Of a stretch of DNA of 64,000 nucleotides, positions 44,514 to 52,405 are shown piece by piece (the first letter of the stretch is position 1; each line of letters begins with the position of its first letter). Position numbers and translations under genes: made by a program. Source of the stretch: Bacillus sp. FJAT-18017. Lineage in GTDB: Bacteria > Bacillota > Bacilli > Bacillales > Cytobacillaceae. The notes below the pieces were generated by a model that searched no databases, was not told where the DNA came from, and saw only the letters and a program-made list of their open reading frames with translations. The stretch covers positions 1,513,501 through 1,577,500 of the forward strand of contig NZ_CP012602.1 of the NCBI RefSeq assembly GCF_001278805.1, given 5' to 3'.

Positions 44514-45392
44514 ATGAAAAAGTTTATGAACAAGAAAGTACTAACAATAGTAGGCGGGATTGTTATTATTGCATTATTTGTTCTCGTTTCTGCAATTTCA
44601 GGACCGAAAGCAGCCGCAACAATTGATGGTGAAAAAATCACCACGGATGAACTGAATACGAAGCTAAGTCAAGCATATGGGGACACGATGCTTGAAACGA
44701 TGATCAATAACAAGGTTGTCGAACTTGAGGCGAAAAAGGAAGATGTGGCTGTTACCCAAAAGGAAATTGACGCTGAGTTTGATAAACTTGTTGAGGTTTA
44801 TGGCGGAGACGAGGCAATGGATGCGGCGCTTGAGCAAAATGGTGTCTCCAAAGAAATATTGAAGCAGGATATTGGGGATTATTTATTGGCGGACAAGCTA
44901 ATGAGGGAAAAGATAAAGATTACCGATGAAGAAATGAAAACATTTTTTGAGGAAAATAAAGAAAGCTTCAATACTGAGGAACAGGTGGAGGCAAGCCATA
45001 TTCTTGTGAAGGACGAAAAAACAGCCAAGGAAGTGAAGGGGAAACTTGATAAAGGAGAGGACTTTGCCGCGCTTGCTAAGGAGTATTCCACAGACACAGG
45101 AAATGCGGAAAGCGGCGGGGAACTTGGCTTTTTTGGCAAGGGTGACATGGTAGCGGAATTTGAGGATGTAGCCTTTAAGCTGGATGTTAACCAAATTAGC
45201 GAACCTGTTAAAACGGAGTATGGCTACCATATTATTAAAGTAACTGACAAGCAGGCTGCAAAAGAAGCAGTTTATGAAGAGAGCAAGGAAGATGTAAAGG
45301 AACAGATTTTCCAACAGAAATTCCAAACTGAGTATCCATCATGGCTGGAAGATGCAAAAAAAGAATACAAGATCGAGACATTCCTAAGCTAG
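44514..45392 (+). CDS. PrsA-like peptidyl-prolyl isomerase foldase without lipobox
   Basis: A 292-residue exported parvulin-type foldase. One N-terminal helix (VLTIVGGIVIIALFVLVSAI), an N-terminal SurA-like chaperone region (ATIDGEKITTDELNTKL), and a PPIC domain (about 165-260) with ASHILVKDEKTA, GGELGFFGKGDMV and VKTEYGYHIIKV. PrsA proteins are lipoproteins, but here no Cys follows the helix (LVSAISGPKAA), so it is probably kept as a membrane-anchored protein or secreted. It follows htrA, fitting secretion quality control. AGGGGGAA precedes the ATG at 44514. Confidence 0.88.
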   Translation: MKKFMNKKVLTIVGGIVIIALFVLVSAISGPKAAATIDGEKITTDELNTKLSQAYGDTMLETMINNKVVELEAKKEDVAVTQKEIDAEFDKLVEVYGGDEAMDAALEQNGVSKEILKQDIGDYLLADKLMREKIKITDEEMKTFFEENKESFNTEEQVEASHILVKDEKTAKEVKGKLDKGEDFAALAKEYSTDTGNAESGGELGFFGKGDMVAEFEDVAFKLDVNQISEPVKTEYGYHIIKVTDKQAAKEAVYEESKEDVKEQIFQQKFQTEYPSWLEDAKKEYKIETFLS

Positions 45393-45397
45393 AGAAC

Positions 45398-45426
45398 AGG
45401 GGCCACTTATGTGGTCCTTTTTGTGC
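45398..45426 (+). terminator. Terminator of the PrsA-like gene
   Basis: GGGGCCAC and GTGGTCC flank TTAT, followed by TTTTTG. Confidence 0.85.
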
Positions 45427-45546
45427 GGTGCCTGGCCACCCGATTTTTTTGTTTCACATATTGTGGGAGGCATAACTCTGGAGTGATAGGATACCAGTTA
45501 GCGGACCTTTCTTTTCTACACATATAGGATTTAGCCTCTGTATACA

Positions 45547-45595
45547 AAACAAACAATCCGTGGGGCAGTAACCCAACGGATTGTTTGTTTTTCTT
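45547..45595 (-). terminator. Terminator of the catalase gene
   Basis: AAACAAACAATCCG and CGGATTGTTTGTTT form a long stem after the catalase stop; T-rich DNA on the minus strand side. It may also act on plus-strand transcripts. Confidence 0.85.
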
Positions 45596-45606
45596 TATAA
45601 AGTAAA

Positions 45607-47061
45607 TTATGCCTCAACAGTAAGCTGGATGCCAAGGCCTTCAGCTACGCGAGTTCCATATTCTTTATCAGCCTTCAGAAAGTGCTGGATTTGGCGAAGC
45701 TTGATTTCTTCGTACTCAACCGGCTTCATGGCAGCAACGATGTTAGCAACAAGGCGGGATCTTTCTTCTTCGCTCATCAACCGATAAAGGTCGCCAGCTT
45801 GAGAATAATGGTCGTTATGGTCGTAAGCTGCAGATTGTGCCTCACCGGAAACAGCGAATGGAGCAATTTTGTTCTGTGTTGTTTCAACAGGGCCGCTGAA
45901 GCTGTTTGGTTCGTAGTATACGGAGCCGCCTCCATTATTGTCGAACCTCATTTGGCCGTCGCGCTGATAGTTGTTCACTTCCACACGTGGACGGTTGATA
46001 GGAAGAAGGTTATGATTTGCTCCTACGCGATAGCGATGTGCATCCGAGTATGCAAATAAACGCCCCTGAAGCATTTTATCAGGTGAAGCTTCAATACCAG
46101 GCACAAAGCTGCCAGGTGAGAAGGTAGCCTGCTCGACTTCGGCAAAATAGTTTTCAGGATTCTTGTTAAGAACCATTCGGCCAACTTCCTGAAGAGGATA
46201 ATCCTTTTGGGACCAAACCTTAGTAACATCGAATGGATCGAAACGATATGTGTTAGCATCCTCCAGAGGCATGATTTGAACATATAGGGTCCATGCAGGA
46301 TAGTCGCCTTTTTCGATTGAGTTGTGCAGGTCTTCAATATGATAATCCGGGTTTATGCCAGCAATTTCAGCTGCAGTTTCAGGGGCTAGATTGGCAATGC
46401 CCTGTTCTGTCTTGAAGTGGTATTTAACCCAGAATGCTTCACCTTTTGCATTGACCCATTTGAAGGTATGGCTGCCAAAACCGTGCATATGGCGGAAAGT
46501 CGCAGGAATGCCGCGGTCAGACATTAGGATGGTTACCTGGTGAAGTGATTCAGGCGAGAGAGACCAGAAATCCCAAACTGCAATAGGATTTTTCAAGTGA
46601 GACTTAGGATCCCGCTTTTGTGTATGTATGAAATCAGGGAACTTGATTGCATCGCGGATGAAGAATACCGGAGTATTGTTTCCTACCAGGTCATAGTTGC
46701 CTTCATCGGTATAGAACTTTACTGCGAAACCGCGAGGATCGCGTACTGTGTCAGCAGAGCCAAGCTCACCAGCCACTGTTGAGAAACGGATAAACATCGG
46801 AGTCCGCTTGCCTACTTCGGAAAGGAAGTTAGCCTTTGTAAATTGGGATACGTCCCTCGTTACTTCAAAATAGCCATGCGCTCCTGCGCCCTTGGCATGC
46901 ACGACGCGCTCAGGAACACGTTCCCGGTTAAAGTGGGCCAGTTTTTCAAGCAAATGAACATCCTGAATCAAAGTAGGTCCGCGATGTCCGGCAGTAATTG
47001 AGTTTTGGTTGTCGCCGACTGGTGCACCCCAGCTAGTCGTAAGGTTTTTTCTGTTTTCCAT
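45607..47061 (-). CDS. katA: Vegetative haem catalase (KatA type)
   Basis: A 484-residue clade 3 catalase that splits hydrogen peroxide in the cytoplasm. Motifs include the active-site His in [17 protein letters not shown], the conserved [10 protein letters not shown] and the proximal haem-ligand Tyr in [14 protein letters not shown]. The gene is transcribed from a promoter carrying a perfect PerR box, so it is induced by peroxide. AGGGAGGC precedes the ATG. Neighbours YceI and Dps belong to the same stress theme. Confidence 0.96.
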   Translation of the reverse strand: MENRKNLTTSWGAPVGDNQNSITAGHRGPTLIQDVHLLEKLAHFNRERVPERVVHAKGAGAHGYFEVTRDVSQFTKANFLSEVGKRTPMFIRFSTVAGELGSADTVRDPRGFAVKFYTDEGNYDLVGNNTPVFFIRDAIKFPDFIHTQKRDPKSHLKNPIAVWDFWSLSPESLHQVTILMSDRGIPATFRHMHGFGSHTFKWVNAKGEAFWVKYHFKTEQGIANLAPETAAEIAGINPDYHIEDLHNSIEKGDYPAWTLYVQIMPLEDANTYRFDPFDVTKVWSQKDYPLQEVGRMVLNKNPENYFAEVEQATFSPGSFVPGIEASPDKMLQGRLFAYSDAHRYRVGANHNLLPINRPRVEVNNYQRDGQMRFDNNGGGSVYYEPNSFSGPVETTQNKIAPFAVSGEAQSAAYDHNDHYSQAGDLYRLMSEEERSRLVANIVAAMKPVEYEEIKLRQIQHFLKADKEYGTRVAEGLGIQLTVEA

Positions 47062-47125
47062 TGTACAGCCTCCCTAACAAATATAATCATAGTAAAAATG
47101 AGGTTAATTGAAAATAACTATCATT

Positions 47126-47140
47126 TTATAATTATTATAA
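47126..47140 (-). promoter_or_regulatory. PerR box upstream of katA
   Basis: TTATAATTATTATAA is an exact match to the PerR consensus TTATAAT-N-ATTATAA, 65 bp upstream of the katA ATG. PerR releases it when oxidised by peroxide. Confidence 0.88.
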
Positions 47141-47383
47141 TTTAGGAATCTTTCTATCGTCAATTTTTTTAACTAAAAATACAAATAATATTTTCGAGGT
47201 TAAGAAAAGAGGGTATAAAAAGGTAATATTAAACATGTATTTGGTTTTCAAGCCACCAGTGTAAAGTTTCGTAAACTGCAGCGGACGTAAGTAGGGAAAA
47301 GAAACATTGAGAATAACGATGATCTATGAAGGAGTCTCCCGGCTTCCATAACAAATCATTTTAGCAGCTAATGAAAAAATAAA

Positions 47384-47412
47384 AACACCGGTCCATCTAG
47401 GTCCGCTGTTTC
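47384..47412 (-). terminator. Terminator of the C39-like peptidase gene
   Basis: On the minus strand AACAGCGGACC and GGACCGGTGTT pair imperfectly around TAGAT, followed by TTTTATTTTT, right after the stop. Confidence 0.75.
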
Positions 47413-48180
47413 TCAATTAATAACAATCGCTTGGCTGCCCAATTGCTCCCAAGCCTTTATGAAGTTAGTTTTATCAACTTTAAGATTTTTTGTCCCATAC
47501 GGGTCGTTTACGTAAATATGGCTTTCATCATAACCAGTTATAGCAACACTGTGCATATTAAAAGTAATTTGTACGGGACCATCGGGTGTTTCCCATGTTT
47601 CGAAATTACCTTCTCCAAGAGGGGCGTAAATTGTATTGATAATTACCCAGACAGGTTTACTTTCGGAAAGCTTTTCAATTACTCTATCAAAAGATTGGCC
47701 AGTGAGATTTTCTGCTCGTTCCCCTGCATACTTTTTTGCCAGGTTAAAAATAGGTTTATGATAAACTCCCAGACCAGGCCCGTTTTCCATATCGCCAACA
47801 AAGCCGGCATTCGGATTTCCCTTTTTACCGTTCCCGTAGTTTAGAGGAACATGCTCAATGGAATCAGCTAATTCATTTTTTGATACATCGATTCCTTGAA
47901 AGGTTAATATCATTGCCAGGCTTGTTACTTCACAACCATTATATAGCCTCGGAGCCGCCATTTGTTTAAATAATGGTACATCGAGAATCATTTTATCTGG
48001 CAGGGAAATTGGAACCTCTTTTAAAGACAATGTACGTTCTGCTTCTGGTGCTTCCGTATATGTTACTAGTTGTTCAGGCGGAGCGGAGGAGGCTTTTTCC
48101 TTATATGGATTATCAAATGCGGCTACTACAACAACAGAAATACCTGCTAATGCAACGCCCAATTTCCAAAATTTTTTCAT
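47413..48180 (-). CDS. Exported C39-like cysteine peptidase (YvpB-type)
   Basis: A 255-residue protein with an N-terminal export/anchor helix (LGVALAGISVVVVAAF) and a papain-like C39 fold. Catalytic Cys in YNGCEVTSLAMIL, His in FNMHSVAITGYD and Asp/Asn in IYVNDPYGTKN. There is no ABC transporter next to it, so it is not a bacteriocin-processing exporter; such stand-alone C39 proteins are secreted or membrane proteases of unknown substrate. ATG at 48180 with GAGGAGG. It lies between the catalase and YceI genes. Confidence 0.82.
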   Translation of the reverse strand: MKKFWKLGVALAGISVVVVAAFDNPYKEKASSAPPEQLVTYTEAPEAERTLSLKEVPISLPDKMILDVPLFKQMAAPRLYNGCEVTSLAMILTFQGIDVSKNELADSIEHVPLNYGNGKKGNPNAGFVGDMENGPGLGVYHKPIFNLAKKYAGERAENLTGQSFDRVIEKLSESKPVWVIINTIYAPLGEGNFETWETPDGPVQITFNMHSVAITGYDESHIYVNDPYGTKNLKVDKTNFIKAWEQLGSQAIVIN

Positions 48181-48317
48181 TCCTGACCTCCTCGACAAAA
48201 TGCTTCAATAATTAACAAAATTTTATTCCCTCTATACCAATCTATCAAACTTTTTTTAAAAAGCTAGTTTTTAGAGAAAATTGAGAATTTCCTCCTATAG
48301 TTAATGTGGAGTAAACA

Positions 48318-48348
48318 AAAAAAGTGCGGGGAATGCCCGCACTTCATG
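48318..48348 (-). terminator. Terminator of the YceI gene
   Basis: AAGTGCGGG and CCCGCACTT enclose GAATG-type loop, with T-run on the minus strand. Confidence 0.9.
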
Positions 48349-48359
48349 TGAGTAAAGTC

Positions 48360-48896
48360 TTATTCAGCAGCTTGAGTAGCTTGGATTTCAAACGAAATTT
48401 TAATTTTATCGCCTACAAGGACTCCGCCAGTTTCTAATGCGGAATTCCATGTTAGTCCATAGTCTGCACGGTTAATTGCACCTGTACCGCTGAAGCCAAC
48501 CTTTTGGTTGCCCCATGGATCTTTTCCAGTTCCTTCATATACGACTGCAAAAGTTTCCGGTCTTGTTACACCACGGATCGTCAAGTCGCCAGTTACATCA
48601 TATTCGCCTTCGTCTGTTTTTGAAATACTTGTTGTAGTGAATGTGATTTTCGGGTTGTTTTCTACATCAAAGAAATCGCCGGAACGAAGATGGTTGTCAC
48701 GATCTGCATTGCGAGTGTCGATACTTGCTGCATCCACAGTAAAAGCGATTTCGGCTGTAGTCAAATCAGCTGGATCAGCAACCACTTCAGCATTAAAGGA
48801 TTGGAATGTACCCTTAACATTTGCAATCATCATGTGTCTTACAGAAAAGTCTACGCTGCTGTGTGCCGGATCAATTGCCCATTTTACTTTTGTCAT
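48360..48896 (-). CDS. YceI-family lipid/isoprenoid-binding protein
   Basis: A 178-residue beta-barrel (lipocalin-like) protein. Family hallmarks are the start KWAIDPAHSSVDFSVRHMM, the LRSGDFFDVENNPKITF loop, TGDLTIRGVTRP and KVGFSGTGAINRADYGL near the C terminus. Family members bind long-chain isoprenoids or amides; no signal peptide is present, as in many Bacillus copies. ATG at 48896 with GGAGGAG is preferred over the start five codons upstream. It is flanked by catalase and Dps genes. Confidence 0.92.
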   Translation of the reverse strand: MTKVKWAIDPAHSSVDFSVRHMMIANVKGTFQSFNAEVVADPADLTTAEIAFTVDAASIDTRNADRDNHLRSGDFFDVENNPKITFTTTSISKTDEGEYDVTGDLTIRGVTRPETFAVVYEGTGKDPWGNQKVGFSGTGAINRADYGLTWNSALETGGVLVGDKIKISFEIQATQAAE

Positions 48897-49187
48897 TTGT
48901 TTCTCCTCCAATTTTTCATTTAATTAAAACATCTTTAATCTGAGATAACTTAACTAAAATTAATTATATTAGGGTTTATGATAACTGTCAATTCTTTTTA
49001 ATAATTTTATTTAGGAAATTTATAAAAGTGAAAAAGGAAATACAGAATGATTGAATTCAGTGCTAAAGGGTATATTATAAGTGGCCAAATATTACATCAT
49101 TGTGAACAATTCACCTTTTAGCTTAGGTTAAAGGAAATTGTTGGACTATAATGATATGGGCAGACTAATTAAAATAGGAGGATTAAA

Positions 49188-49628
49188 ATGGCTAATAATC
49201 TTACAGCAATTGTTAATAAGCAAGTAGCAAACTGGAGTGTTTTATATATTAAACTCCATAATTATCATTGGTATGTGAACGGACCTGAATTTTTTACACT
49301 GCATGCAAAATTCGAAGAGCTATACAATGAGGCAAATCTTCATATTGATGAGTTGGCGGAAAGGCTCCTTGCATTAGGGGACAAGCCAGTTGCTACAATG
49401 AAGGAAATACTCGAATTGTCTTCAGTAAAGGAAGCGGATGGAGGAGAAAGTGCTACTGACATGGTCATGTCGGTTGTAAATGACTTTTCCGTTTTGATTG
49501 GTGAATTGAAAGAGGGAATGGATGTCGCAGCCGAAACTGGTGACGAAACCACTGGGGATATGCTGCTGGCAATTCATGCAAGCCTTGAAAAGCATGTATG
49601 GATGCTGAACTCTTTCCTCGGTAAATAA
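49188..49628 (+). CDS. dps: Dps-family ferritin-like protein
   Basis: A 146-residue four-helix protein of the Dps/MrgA family, forming 12-mers that oxidise ferrous iron with peroxide and bind DNA. The ferroxidase signature is clear: [22 protein letters not shown] then [18 protein letters not shown]. No clear PerR box was found upstream, although Bacillus MrgA is PerR-controlled. An AGGAGG site precedes the ATG. It follows the catalase and YceI genes. Confidence 0.93.
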   Translation: MANNLTAIVNKQVANWSVLYIKLHNYHWYVNGPEFFTLHAKFEELYNEANLHIDELAERLLALGDKPVATMKEILELSSVKEADGGESATDMVMSVVNDFSVLIGELKEGMDVAAETGDETTGDMLLAIHASLEKHVWMLNSFLGK

Positions 49629-49639
49629 TAAAATTTTAT

Positions 49640-49690
49640 TGGACCCTGCAAAGTGGCCTTAAAAAGGCCCACTGCACAGGGTCTTTTTAT
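49640..49690 (+). terminator. Terminator of dps
   Basis: GACCCTGC and GCAGGGTC with inner GGCCT/AGGCC arms form a long stem before CTTTTTAT. Confidence 0.88.
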
Positions 49691-49816
49691 GTAAACGGGC
49701 AAGTGGGAAAACAAGTAATGCGATAAAATATGTGGAGGAAGAGAGGGAAGAGAGGAAGTGTTATCTATGTTTAAATTTGTGCAAAAAAAAACGGCCAATT
49801 AGGCCGGTTTCGATAA

Positions 49817-49903
49817 GGAGAAGATGAGATTCGAACTCACGCGACGGTTGCCCGCCCTAGCGCATTTCGAGTGCGCCCCCTTGAACCACTTGGGTACTTC
49901 TCC
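49817..49903 (-). tRNA. tRNA-Ser (CGA)
   Basis: 87 nt on the minus strand. Acceptor GGAGAAG pairs with CTTCTCC, the anticodon loop is CTCGAAA (anticodon CGA), a long variable arm (GGGCGGGC) is present, and the T-arm is GTGAGTTCGAATCTCAT. It reads TCG codons. Confidence 0.93.
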
Positions 49904-49909
49904 ATATAT

Positions 49910-49983
49910 TGGAGCGGGTGAGGGGAATCGAACCCCCGCCATCAGCTTGGGAAGCTGGAGTTCTACCATTAAACTACACCCGC
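49910..49983 (-). tRNA. tRNA-Gly (CCC)
   Basis: 74 nt including an encoded CCA. Acceptor GCGGGTG/CACCCGC, anticodon arm CCAGC-TTCCCAA-GCTGA with anticodon CCC, T-arm GGGGGTTCGATTCCCCT. Gly-CCC is a minor isoacceptor; most Bacilli rely on TCC and GCC. Confidence 0.9.
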
Positions 49984-50000
49984 AGGACTATACATATAAA

Positions 50001-50050
50001 CGGACGGGAATGCAGGCTTTGAACCTGCGACTCCTAGCAGTCAGCAACTC
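50001..50050 (-). pseudogene. 3' fragment of a tRNA
   Basis: On the minus strand GTCGCAGGTTCAAAGCCTGC is a complete T-arm with a 7-nt TTCAAAG loop, followed by ATTCCCGTCCG, shaped like an acceptor 3' strand. No partner 5' acceptor, D-arm or clear anticodon arm exists between it and the Leu tRNA. It is probably a broken tRNA gene inside the array. Confidence 0.5.
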
Positions 50051-50066
50051 AATATAAAAATAACGA

Positions 50067-50150
50067 TGCGGATGAGAGGACTTGAACCTCCACGGGGTTA
50101 CCCCCACTAGAACCTGAATCTAGCGCGTCTGCCGATTCCGCCACACCCGC
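50067..50150 (-). tRNA. tRNA-Leu (CAG)
   Basis: 84 nt. Acceptor GCGGGTG/CATCCGC (one G-U), D-arm TGGCGGAATCGGCAGACG, anticodon arm CTAGA-TTCAGGT-TCTAG (anticodon CAG), variable arm and T-arm GGAGGTTCAAGTCCTCT. It reads CTG. Confidence 0.94.
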
Positions 50151-50264
50151 AAAAGAAAAAATCAGCACAATTAATATACCATAATAATAATAAAATGTGA
50201 AGAAAAAATTTAAGCATCCAGTACGAAGGTATTTGTTAAGAATTCGTAAATTCATCAAAATCAA

Positions 50265-50294
50265 TTGACGAAACTGGCGTAATTCTCATATAGT
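50265..50294 (+). promoter_or_regulatory. Sigma-A promoter of the Mn-riboswitch operon
   Basis: TTGACG and TATAGT with 18 bp between, placing the start of transcription just before the riboswitch aptamer. Confidence 0.72.
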
Positions 50295-50314
50295 AATGGT
50301 AACAAGTTGAATAT

Positions 50315-50446
50315 TTCTTTCTCCTAAAGGGGAGTAGCTTTTACAACAAGGTCGTCATTACGGGGCATTTGCCTTCGGCCTTGTTGGCAGCACTAGTGTT
50401 GTTAGCAAGACCTTTACCTGATTGGTAAGGGTCTTTATTTTTTTCC
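50315..50446 (+). promoter_or_regulatory. yybP-ykoY (manganese) riboswitch with terminator
   Basis: The conserved AAAGGGGAGTAGC at 50326-50338 and the second metal-site strand CCTTGTTGGCAGC flank the paired arms. The 3' part forms an intrinsic terminator, GACCTTTACC/GGTAAGGGTC (50409-50433) plus Ts. In this class Mn2+ binding turns transcription on, usually of Mn exporters, P-type pumps and TerC proteins. The downstream operon ends in a TerC gene, matching B. subtilis ykoY. Confidence 0.92.
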
Positions 50447-50450
50447 GCGG

Positions 50451-50490
50451 AAAGCCTTTGCCAATTATATGGTAAAGGCTTTTTTGTTTT
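50451..50490 (+). terminator. Second terminator behind the Mn riboswitch
   Basis: AAAGCCTTTGCC and GGTAAAGGCTTT form a 12-bp stem with one G-T, followed by TTTTG. It stands 18 bp after the riboswitch's own terminator, so both would have to be passed. Confidence 0.82.
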
Positions 50491-50551
50491 CTAAGTAAGG
50501 GAACCCAAGGCTCGGTCAATTGTTTAATTAAAGATGCAGGGAGGATACAAA

Positions 50552-50695
50552 GTGAGAAAGCCAATCAAGGTATCATTTTCGGAGCTTGTAGAAGCAAACA
50601 AAGATGAGTTATTGGAGAATAAGGAACAGCTTGATGAAATAGAAAAACGAGTCGAAGAGAAATTTGCTAATAGTGAGACGTATGTCCCGAAGTGA
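50552..50695 (+). CDS. FbpB-family small basic/acidic protein (47 aa)
   Basis: A 47-residue ORF, GTG start with GGGAGG 8 nt upstream. The sequence KVSFSELVEANKDELLENKE followed by EIEKRVEEK is the pattern of FbpB-like small proteins (SFEELVxxNKxELLxDxxxLExIExRxE). In B. subtilis FbpB is Fur-regulated and helps the FsrA iron-sparing RNA. Here it sits first behind a Mn riboswitch, which suggests a metal-sparing or metal-response role, not necessarily iron. Confidence 0.72.
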   Translation: MRKPIKVSFSELVEANKDELLENKEQLDEIEKRVEEKFANSETYVPK

Positions 50696-50723
50696 AATCA
50701 TCAAACAATAAGGAGAATGAAGT

Positions 50724-51131
50724 TTGTTGCTTAGAAAATATTTAGCGTATGCCGGCATTGGTTCAGCCTCTATTGATTTAGTCCTTGAAAAGACTGAGTT
50801 CAAGCCAGGAGATGTAGTAAATGGTTTTTACTCAATAAAAGGTGGCATTGTTGAACGTAAACTTAAACGGATTGATTGTGATATAAACGTAGATGGAGAT
50901 ACGGAGGGAATGGAGGATGTTCTTGATTCCATAACCATTCTTACAAGTAAGGTAATCCCTCCTGATACTACAAAAAACCTGCCTTTTTCATTCCGTATAC
51001 CTGAGTCACTAGAAAGTAATGCTAAAGGCAAAAAGATTTGTTTTAAAACAATCCTGTCCTTTGATAAAGGGATCAAAACAACGGATTATGATTATATTAC
51101 TATAATTTCATCTAACTTGGAGGTATCTTAA
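50724..51131 (+). CDS. Spo0M-like protein, short form
   Basis: A 135-residue protein matching the N-terminal arrestin-like half of Spo0M (LAYAGIGSASIDLVLEKTEF, GDVVNGFYSIKGGIVERKLK, PFSFRIPESLE). Full Spo0M is about 258 residues, so this is roughly half length, ending with its own stop and overlapping the TerC start by one base. Either it is a genuine single-domain family member or a C-terminal truncation fixed in the operon. TTG start behind AAGGAGAA. Spo0M takes part in sporulation control and cell division in B. subtilis. Confidence 0.75.
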   Translation: MLLRKYLAYAGIGSASIDLVLEKTEFKPGDVVNGFYSIKGGIVERKLKRIDCDINVDGDTEGMEDVLDSITILTSKVIPPDTTKNLPFSFRIPESLESNAKGKKICFKTILSFDKGIKTTDYDYITIISSNLEVS

Positions 51132-51910
51132 TGGACTTTTCAATTTTACTTGAGTATGGCTGGGTATTGCTATTATTAATTGCCATCGAAGGACTTCTCG
51201 CAGCCGACAACGCGCTAGTCCTGGCTATCATGGTTAAACATTTGCCGGAAGAGGAAAGAAGAAAGGCCCTCTTTTATGGTCTTGCAGGAGCATTCGTTTT
51301 CCGTTTTGCCTCCCTGTTTATTATCTCCTTTCTTGTTGATGTGTGGCAGGTTCAGGCAATCGGCGCCTTATACCTTCTATTCATTGCTGCCAATCATATT
51401 CTGCGAAAACTGGTCTTTAAAAAAGAGAAGGAAAAAGAAACAAAGCCGAAGAAAAAATCCGGGTTTTGGGGAACCGTATTTAAGGTTGAACTGGCTGACA
51501 TTGCCTTTGCTGTCGACTCTATATTAGCTGCTGTAGCCCTGGCAGTCAGCCTCCCCAATACCAATATGCCACAAATCGGCGGCCTTGATGGTGCTCAGTT
51601 CCTCGTCATTTTTGCCGGTGGGTTTATAGGTCTCATTATCATGCGTTTCGCAGCAAACTTCTTTGTGAAATTGCTTCAAACAAGACCTGGTTTGGAAATT
51701 GCTGCCTTCGCGATTGTTGGCTGGGTTGGTGTCAAGCTTTCCGTTTACACACTATCTCATCCGGCACTGGCTGTACTGCCGGAAGGCTTTGCAACTTCAA
51801 CTGGTTGGAAACTAACATTTTACTTTGTACTCGTAATCATTGCGCTCGCAGGCTGGTTCTTGTCAAAGGAAAAAAAGGATCCTGAAAAGGAATTGGAAGG
51901 ACATATCTAA
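51131..51910 (+). CDS. TerC-family integral membrane protein (YkoY-like), probable Mn exporter
   Basis: A 259-residue membrane protein with about seven helices. TerC motifs are present: EGLLAADNALVLAIMVKHLP (metal-binding DN in helix 1), a charged cytoplasmic loop KKEKEKETKPKKKS, and FKVELADIAFAVDSILAAVA with the paired acidic residues. TerC proteins under this riboswitch export Mn2+ or metallate exported enzymes. The ATG overlaps the Spo0M-like stop (TAATG). The terminator follows 10 bp later. Confidence 0.92.
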   Translation: MDFSILLEYGWVLLLLIAIEGLLAADNALVLAIMVKHLPEEERRKALFYGLAGAFVFRFASLFIISFLVDVWQVQAIGALYLLFIAANHILRKLVFKKEKEKETKPKKKSGFWGTVFKVELADIAFAVDSILAAVALAVSLPNTNMPQIGGLDGAQFLVIFAGGFIGLIIMRFAANFFVKLLQTRPGLEIAAFAIVGWVGVKLSVYTLSHPALAVLPEGFATSTGWKLTFYFVLVIIALAGWFLSKEKKDPEKELEGHI

Positions 51911-51919
51911 ATCAATGCG

Positions 51920-51949
51920 AACGGGACCCATAAAAGGTCCCGTTTTTCT
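51920..51949 (+). terminator. Terminator of the TerC operon
   Basis: AACGGGACC and GGTCCCGTT flank CATAAAA, followed by TTTCT. Confidence 0.92.
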
Positions 51950-52034
51950 ATGGAAGTGCCTGTCACCCCCGGGTTTTTCTTGTTTACAGGGTGTTGTTCC
52001 ACGATCTGGGCAGGGTGGGGTGCCTTTTTAAGCT

Positions 52035-52295
52035 AAACTTTTTATATGCAAGAAGGAAAAGGATATAACTGGAATTGATGTATCGATTTTTCCAAAGGGG
52101 CAGATTAAGATAAAGATGACTGGAACAAGTTTAGAAGGGGGGATATCGTGGATATTATCCAGGTAAGGAATGTACATAAACAAATTGCCGGGAAACTGAT
52201 AGTGAGGGAAAGTCAGTTTGGGGTGATAGACTTTACCAGTGGTTAGATGAGCATTCACGAATATGATGATAGCGGTAACTAGTGACAAATTTAGT
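52035..52295 (+). pseudogene. Possible frameshifted gene remnant
   Basis: In one frame the DNA reads DITGIDVSIFPKGQIKIKMT then GTSLEGG and stops. One base over, it reads GDIVDIIQVRNVHKQIAGKL then IVRESQFGVIDFTSG and stops, followed by MSIHEYDDSGN. The segments join into a protein-like sequence if a frameshift near 52140 is healed. No start codon with a ribosome site was found and I do not recognise the family. It may be decayed or chance. Confidence 0.3.
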
Positions 52296-52405
52296 TCTGT
52301 TGAAGGTAATGCCAAATTCAGTCAGCGAAATGCATTGTTTGAAAGCCATATCTACTAAATGGTTATAATGGAAGTAGCAAAATCATCTTATATGGAGGAA
52401 TCGTC

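Noticed and set aside
49102..49114. GTGAA-CAA-TTCAC dyad upstream of dps as a Rex or PerR site
   Set aside because: The Rex box needs 4 bp between half-sites and PerR needs an AT-only core; here the spacer is 3 bp and the core is GTGAA. It may still bind something unknown.
52028..52315. 95-aa minus-strand ORF after terC
   Set aside because: The opposite strand shows more protein-like frames, and no ribosome site or domain supports the minus ORF.
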